A DNA stretch of 64,000 bases from Topomyia yanbarensis (taxonomy: Eukaryota; Arthropoda; Insecta; Diptera; Culicidae), in contig NC_080671.1 of the NCBI RefSeq assembly GCF_030247195.1, positions 298,378,917 through 298,442,916 on the forward strand. Reading direction: 5' to 3'. Both the position numbers and the translations under genes were made by a program. The notes beneath the pieces are model-generated. The model saw only the letters and a program-made list of their open reading frames with translations. It did no database searches and was not told the origin of the DNA. Shown piece by piece: positions 58,906-64,000 of this stretch; positions within the stretch are counted from its first letter, which is position 1; each line of letters opens with the position of its first letter.

Positions 58906-61460
58906 ACCGTATTCGCTTGAATTTATATACCAATAAAATCGAGTCTTCTACATTAAATCGCAAATAACAAGAAAAAAGATGCTTTACTGATAACCGGACT
59001 AGAATTTGCAAATAAAACTTACATGCAGCCGAAAAAGTTTCATTAGAAGCGGGCGCACGGTATATCTAGTGCATCCACATACCATGCGATAACTTTAACA
59101 ACCGTTTTGTTTTGATTCCACCTTCTGCACGTGCTTGCCACGCCGACTAGAGTGTTTACAATTGCACTCGTTCCGTAGAAGCAACAATACATCCGAGCCG
59201 AACGCTCACCCGAACAGTATGACATGAATGAAACCGAGCCTTCGGGTTTCTTTCGTACGCAGCATAAAGTTCGGGTCAGCTGAGCAGGGGAACTCAAATC
59301 GTCTTCGCGATTTCGATCCGAATTGATGGTGGATGTGCCGGACCGGTGCGGTGGGTTCTATGAAAGACGCTCGCGAATGGCCGGCTTTTATTTAACGTAT
59401 CGTCATATGCGAAATGTACGTACATATTCGGTATGCTTAGGGATCTATTGATTTATAAAGAGACTAATCGAAGACAATCTTTATTTATGTAACGTTATTG
59501 GTTTATTTTCGTGTGGAAATATTGATTTATTTATGAGCTGACGATACAAAAAAATGTGCGCTCATGCGTGTGGTCTACTCAGTCGGTTTTAACGTTGAGT
59601 GTGGGAATATATTTACGGTATTATTGTAGAAATTCCACTTTTCTGAATTCGCAAATCCAAACTCACAACTAGAGTTTAAAAAACATTCCAATCACCGAGC
59701 AAGGGATCTGCACATAAATAATATAAACATGCATTAGTGCAATATAACAACGGTCCGATAGTACTGGGTGCTGAGTGCCGGCCAGTAGCATCAAACATCG
59801 TCCCACATGAACCACTCAAACGCGACGATCGCAGTTGAGGTGGAAAATTCAAACATTACGCTTTGGACGGTTTCCAGATGAACTTGCTAGCTCAGTTAGT
59901 CGCGGGATTCGGTACCGGCAAGACTTAAAAATCGCTAGCTGAATTGTGATTGCTGAATAAGTACATTCTTAATCTAAGTGTGAGTTGCAAAAAATATTCT
60001 TGTGATGTGGGGATGAAATTAAAAAAATGAGCAGTGTAAGATGAAGCAGTTTCTACACTTGGTGATTACAAGTTTATTTTGAACGTGTTATGTGAACGTG
60101 AATACCAAATACTATCAGCCGCCTCTGGTTTGAAGTGTTTCTAAAATGATATGGAAATTAATATCTTCTTACTTGAATATCAATTGAATCCGGTCTCATG
60201 GCTGAATATCGCAGAAGGATCGCTAAGTTGTGGAAATAGAGGAGACTTCCTCATGAAACATTCCATTCAATTTACAGTAGGAAATTTCTCACAACTCAGT
60301 TTGTTCTCTCGTTCGGCGTGAATTTTGATGACTGTGAAGTGGGATTTATAATTGAGTGCAGTAGTTGCAGTAAAATTTTATGCGAATATCAAACTGTCTG
60401 CTTAATGGAGCACCGTGGCTACGGATCTATCTTTTTTCCTGCCTGACTTTTTCACACTTTTGTAGATCTGTTCATTCCACATGGAAGTGTGAAATTTTAC
60501 TCCCGAAGAAACGATAACCAAAGGAGAAATGGCATCAAAGTTGTTGAAATATTAATGCCTGTGTGTTTCGATCAAAGCTGTGGCAGAAGACGGTGAAACT
60601 GCTGATTCGTCAGAGATTTGAATTCGTGGATAGCAGGCAAAGTTTTGCTGGGCGTAACTGAAATTTATACCGGTTTTATCATTGATTTTAAACTGTCGTT
60701 TTTCGGAACGTGTTGGAATATACTACGATTTGATTACTCTAATATTAATCTGAATGATGTATAGTTCTTGTAAATAACCTCTTAAGGGGTTAAATACAAA
60801 GTTGTGGCGAAAAAATCAGCAAAGTTCGTGATTCTTTAAAAATGTTTTATGCAAATTTTATTTGAAAAAGCGAAAGACTGTTCGTTGTCAGCACTATCGA
60901 AGATATAAAAAAAACAAGTTTAAGGAGTTTTGCCATGTTCAAAACTTTAAACAAAAATTCACTGCAAAGCATCGAAAATTTGTTGATCAAAAAGGAACCG
61001 TTCAAGTACACGAGAATGTAAATTCAAACAATTCAAATTTTTTTTGGAAAATCGGATGAATAGATATCACGTTCACCGCAACGGTACTTTTCAAAAAACG
61101 TCCTTCCGAGATAATTGCGTTTAAAGTTTTGCGTCGACTTCAGTCGAAGAAGAACCAGCGCGCTGGAAACGTCTGTAATTTAAAATCTAGCGCTCTGATC
61201 TGGACGAAATTTCACACAGATATGCACTTTCAGAATATTAAACAATTTTTTTTCGATTTTTTGAGTTCCAACTTTGTATATAACCCCTTAAATCAATCGA
61301 GTTTTTTATAGTCGTTAAAATAAGGTAAAATAAACAGTTAGAACACTGGCGACTGACATTATTAAACAATGAAATGAATCGCTTTGTGCAACAGTATTTG
61401 GTGTATAAAACAATTTTGTTTTAAATAATTTTCAATAGCCAAGCATACATCTTCCGCACT
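58906..61460. other. Low-repeat DNA, possible host regulatory region
   Basis: No coding region or transposon was recognised. The part 59040-60000 is more G+C balanced than the surroundings. A candidate promoter is noted separately. Confidence 0.4.
59890..59926 (+). promoter_or_regulatory. Candidate arthropod Inr + DPE core promoter
   Basis: TCAGTT at 59892-59897 matches the arthropod initiator with A+1 at 59894, and AGACT begins at 59921, exactly +28, matching four of five DPE positions (RGWYV). There is no TATA box. Such pairs also occur by chance in DNA of this length, and no coding exon is recognisable downstream. Confidence 0.2.
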
Positions 61461-61462
61461 TT

Positions 61463-61484
61463 GTTTATTTATTTATTTATTTTT
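61463..61484 (+). repeat. (TTTA)n microsatellite
   Basis: About five units of TTTA. Confidence 0.9.
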
Positions 61485-62160
61485 CATCTGACCTGAAATA
61501 ATTGGATAGACACTTCGCACAGAAATATATTTGTGAGTTTGCAATAATTCTTCTGGGTAATTGTTACAAACTCAGCATTAATACAAAAATATTTGATCGA
61601 ATAATTATAATTTAAAAAATTCCTTCAAGAAGACATCTCTCTAAAAGCCGAAAAATAGGTCATTTGATTTTTTTTTTTAAATTTCAAACCGGAATTTTTT
61701 TCGACCAAAAAGTATACACTTCAGAAAGCTATAACTTTTTTTAAGGAAATCGGATATTGTGAAATTGAACGTAAATGGTAACTATTGACGATTCTTCAGA
61801 AATCATCGAAAAGAGTACCACCAAAAGGAATCTTTAATGAAATATTTATGTACTGGATGTCATCGTTGATTTTTAAAAGGAAAATCCTCATAATAAAACT
61901 TGTGAAACTCGCATTTTTTGAAAAATCCGTATGAAACATCTTAAATACAATTAAAAAATACTTCAGTATGTTATGCCACTAAAATCAACAAGCAACAAAA
62001 AGTGACAAATAGTAGATGGTATAACAAGGTACTAGTTTTTGAGAAATTTTGGTTTACGATTCAAATAATGTGGTTTCGAAAAATAGCACATCTTCGTCAA
62101 ATTTGGACATCTTTTGGAATATTTTGAATATGTACCTAAATTTCGTTTCAGATGGAAAAT
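61485..62160. other. No recognised gene
   Basis: AT-rich; nothing identified. Confidence 0.4.
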
Positions 62161-62164
62161 CTCC

Positions 62165-62255
62165 CGATTCGAAATTTCAAGTTACAATCGCCATTGTAAC
62201 CGCATTGTAACGGAAATTACAAGTTACAATCGCCATTGTGATCGCCGCAATGTAT
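62165..62255 (+). repeat. AAGTTACAATCGCCATTGT duplication
   Basis: AAGTTACAATCGCCATTGT occurs at about 62181 and again at about 62222, each followed by a related G/ACCGCA(T/A)TG segment. Confidence 0.7.
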
Positions 62256-62404
62256 GTAAAAAATATTGAGAGAAAATAATTTACGATAAGGACCGAGTTA
62301 CGTGGTCATAAAAATCATCCAGTCTATAGATTAATATAATTAAACTGGAGATATTTTATTGTACGTTCACGAAAAAGAACACAAATTTACTCCAACGGCA
62401 TTCG

Positions 62405-62760
62405 GATGAATTCATGAACTTTCTTAGTATACCCATCATCATCTGCCGCAAACTGGGCTGATCAACTTCAGCGACCATTTTTCTTCCAACATCGAGAAAC
62501 CCGTACTTCGTCAGAACCTGGTCATACAACTATATATGTTCTGTGCGCTAGATCCTTCATCCTGTACAGCAACTTGTAGTGCACGGAATAAACGGTAATT
62601 TGCTCGCCGACAGATCTTCCTGACGTTGCTATGGCTGATAGAGTAAATTTCCAGCACGATATTTACTTTTAACCTTATGGGCTACACTCTTGCTAACTCG
62701 CAACCGCTTAAAAAAGCCCTCATGGTAGAACCGGCGATTTTCAACTCTATGTTGATATTC
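62405..62760 (-). pseudogene. Tc1/mariner-superfamily transposase remnant
   Basis: The minus strand reads, with frame changes, RVSKSVAHKVKSKYRAG, SISHSNVRKICRRANYRLFR and LYDQVLTKYGFLDVGRK. This resembles the DNA-binding and early catalytic part of mosquito ITm transposases (a helix-turn-helix, then KLY-x-LTK before the first catalytic Asp). The catalytic motifs themselves are not preserved. Assignment is tentative; no inverted termini were found. Confidence 0.4.
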
Positions 62761-63690
62761 GAAACCTCGCAAAGTAGTTGAAACCGGGTAATATTGATGA
62801 AAATTTAAGTCTTTTTATGCGAAGATACGTACCGCATAACTTTGAAAATCCGAATAAAAACCGTATGACTTTGAAAATGCGTAGCCGAAAAATCCGCACA
62901 AAAAACTCAAGTTGGTGAGGTTCAAAGCTACTTAGTAAATTAAAAACTACGAAGGGATAACGCCAGGGACTTATGACAATTCTGATATTATCATAATTCT
63001 TTTACTGTTAAACGAATAGCAATTATTTGTTAGTTGCTCGGAGTAAAAAATTTGATAAGTTTCTACGCAAATACTACATAAGTTAAATTTTGAATCCTTG
63101 TATTTCAAGAGCATGATTACTACGAAACAGGATGTGTTCGAAAAGTTTTTTTAAAATACCGAGGATTACTTGATGACAGATAGAATAACTGAATTACAAA
63201 TCAAAATAGTGGGTATTCACAATTTTCGTGTTTTTACAAATTTAGTTTAGAATGGTAAGGTCCGCAACATGTTGAATAAATTGATTCATGATTTCTTCTA
63301 TCGGAGTAATTAGTGAGAGTGTGAATATCAACACACCTGTATGTCAAAGAATCCCTACAAGAATTATAACTTCAGTAAACTTTACTACTTTGAAAAATAC
63401 TAGAAGTGCTATAATCGCGCATACAAAAACATATTTCACATCAAATTTCTTATGACATTATGTAGAACGCTTACTAAGTTCATGCTAGTTTTGATCTTTA
63501 GCAACATTTGCTTAAAATCAATAGATTTGGACGAATAATGGGTTATACTGGAATACTGATGTGACTTTAATTCAGAATATTATCACATTCGCCTGAACTT
63601 CGAGAATCGTTAAAGATGATCAATGAGCCAAAAGTGTAAATGATTAGCTTTGAAGGACCTAAACCCGTAAATCGAAAAAAATGGCACCCA
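62761..63690. other. No recognised gene
   Basis: AT-rich; nothing identified. Confidence 0.4.
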
Positions 63691-64000
63691 TTTGTGTAAA
63701 ATTCGTGGTGGTACGGTTTATATCGAAGTTTTCATGTGACCGATCTCATCAACTCGTACCTAAGCTGGAAGTCGGATAATGAAGTTCAACAGCATCCTAC
63801 AAGAACGTTGTACCTAAGCTTGAGAAACTCGGTTCAGTTATTTCAGAGTAATCGATGTAACAGTCCTAAACACACAGCCATTTACCGAACTCGACGAACC
63901 TAGTCGAGTGGTATATTAGATTCGACTCTCCGGTTCTTGGTTAAAAACTCGATGTTGAGAGTGATTGCATTACCTTTCTTTATGTAGTAAAAATGCAAAC
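63690..64000 (+). repeat. Culicine interspersed repeat, runs off the window
   Basis: Matches 2575-2990 in CGGTTCAGTTATTTCAGAGT, CACACAGCCATTTACCGAAC, CTAGTCGAGTGGTATAT and the ATTGCATTACCTTTCT end. Its right end lies at or beyond the window edge. Confidence 0.55.

Noticed and set aside
60862..61311. Two small basic open frames of 60-65 codons
   Set aside because: No recognisable domain, no conservation evidence, and composition that follows local AT bias.

Overview
The window is transposable-element-dominated, AT-rich eukaryotic DNA. The element mix points to a mosquito, most likely culicine: Loa-, R1- and Jockey-clade LINE remnants, a BEL/Pao retrotransposon end, many short inverted-repeat elements, a maT (DD37D) mariner, and a common repeat with CACACA-rich core ending in GAGAAAGGC. 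This is inferred from recalled family features, with no search run. I see no convincing host protein-coding gene, no tRNA or rRNA, and nothing prokaryotic.

Layout. 1-2.3 kb: broken BEL/Pao pol end and LTR-like block, a TATGG-rich repeat, and a LINE tail. 2.6-6.6 kb: a mosquito repeat, a 124-bp piggyBac-like MITE and a 5'-truncated LINE with one frameshift. 7.5-10 kb: a MITE with a 33-bp minisatellite and a 500-N gap, then inverted LTR-like and direct TATGG copies. 13-16.5 kb: a Jockey-like LINE split by a 1.6-kb insertion, then an R1 fragment. 17.1-25.1 kb: a transposon-type gene on the minus strand, interrupted by a 7,519-bp hAT-like element with perfect 8-bp target duplications. About 6 kb of that element is one 9-bp tandem repeat. 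25-27.3 kb: foldback and MITE insertions. 27.7-37.8 kb: a near-perfect tandem duplication of 4,952 bp containing R1, Tc1-type MITE, hAT MITE and foldback copies. 37.8-40.9 kb and 58.9-62.4 kb are the least repetitive parts. 40.9-46.4 kb: minus-strand Loa LINE pieces, a PIF/Harbinger-type element, a minisatellite and other LINE ends. 46.5-49.8 kb: a dead Tc1 transposase gene carrying two nested insertions, one an ORF1-only LINE of 1.2 kb with its own target duplication. 49.8-58.9 kb: inverted-repeat elements and a nearly intact maT mariner inside an older GCGGTGCGG-ended element. 62.4-64 kb: a transposase remnant and another mosquito repeat.

The genes do not form a pathway; the logic is nested insertion. 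The best-supported findings are the hAT/9-bp-satellite element whose removal restores an open reading frame, the 4,952-bp tandem duplication, and the ORF1-only LINE. Nothing here justifies claiming a new cellular system.
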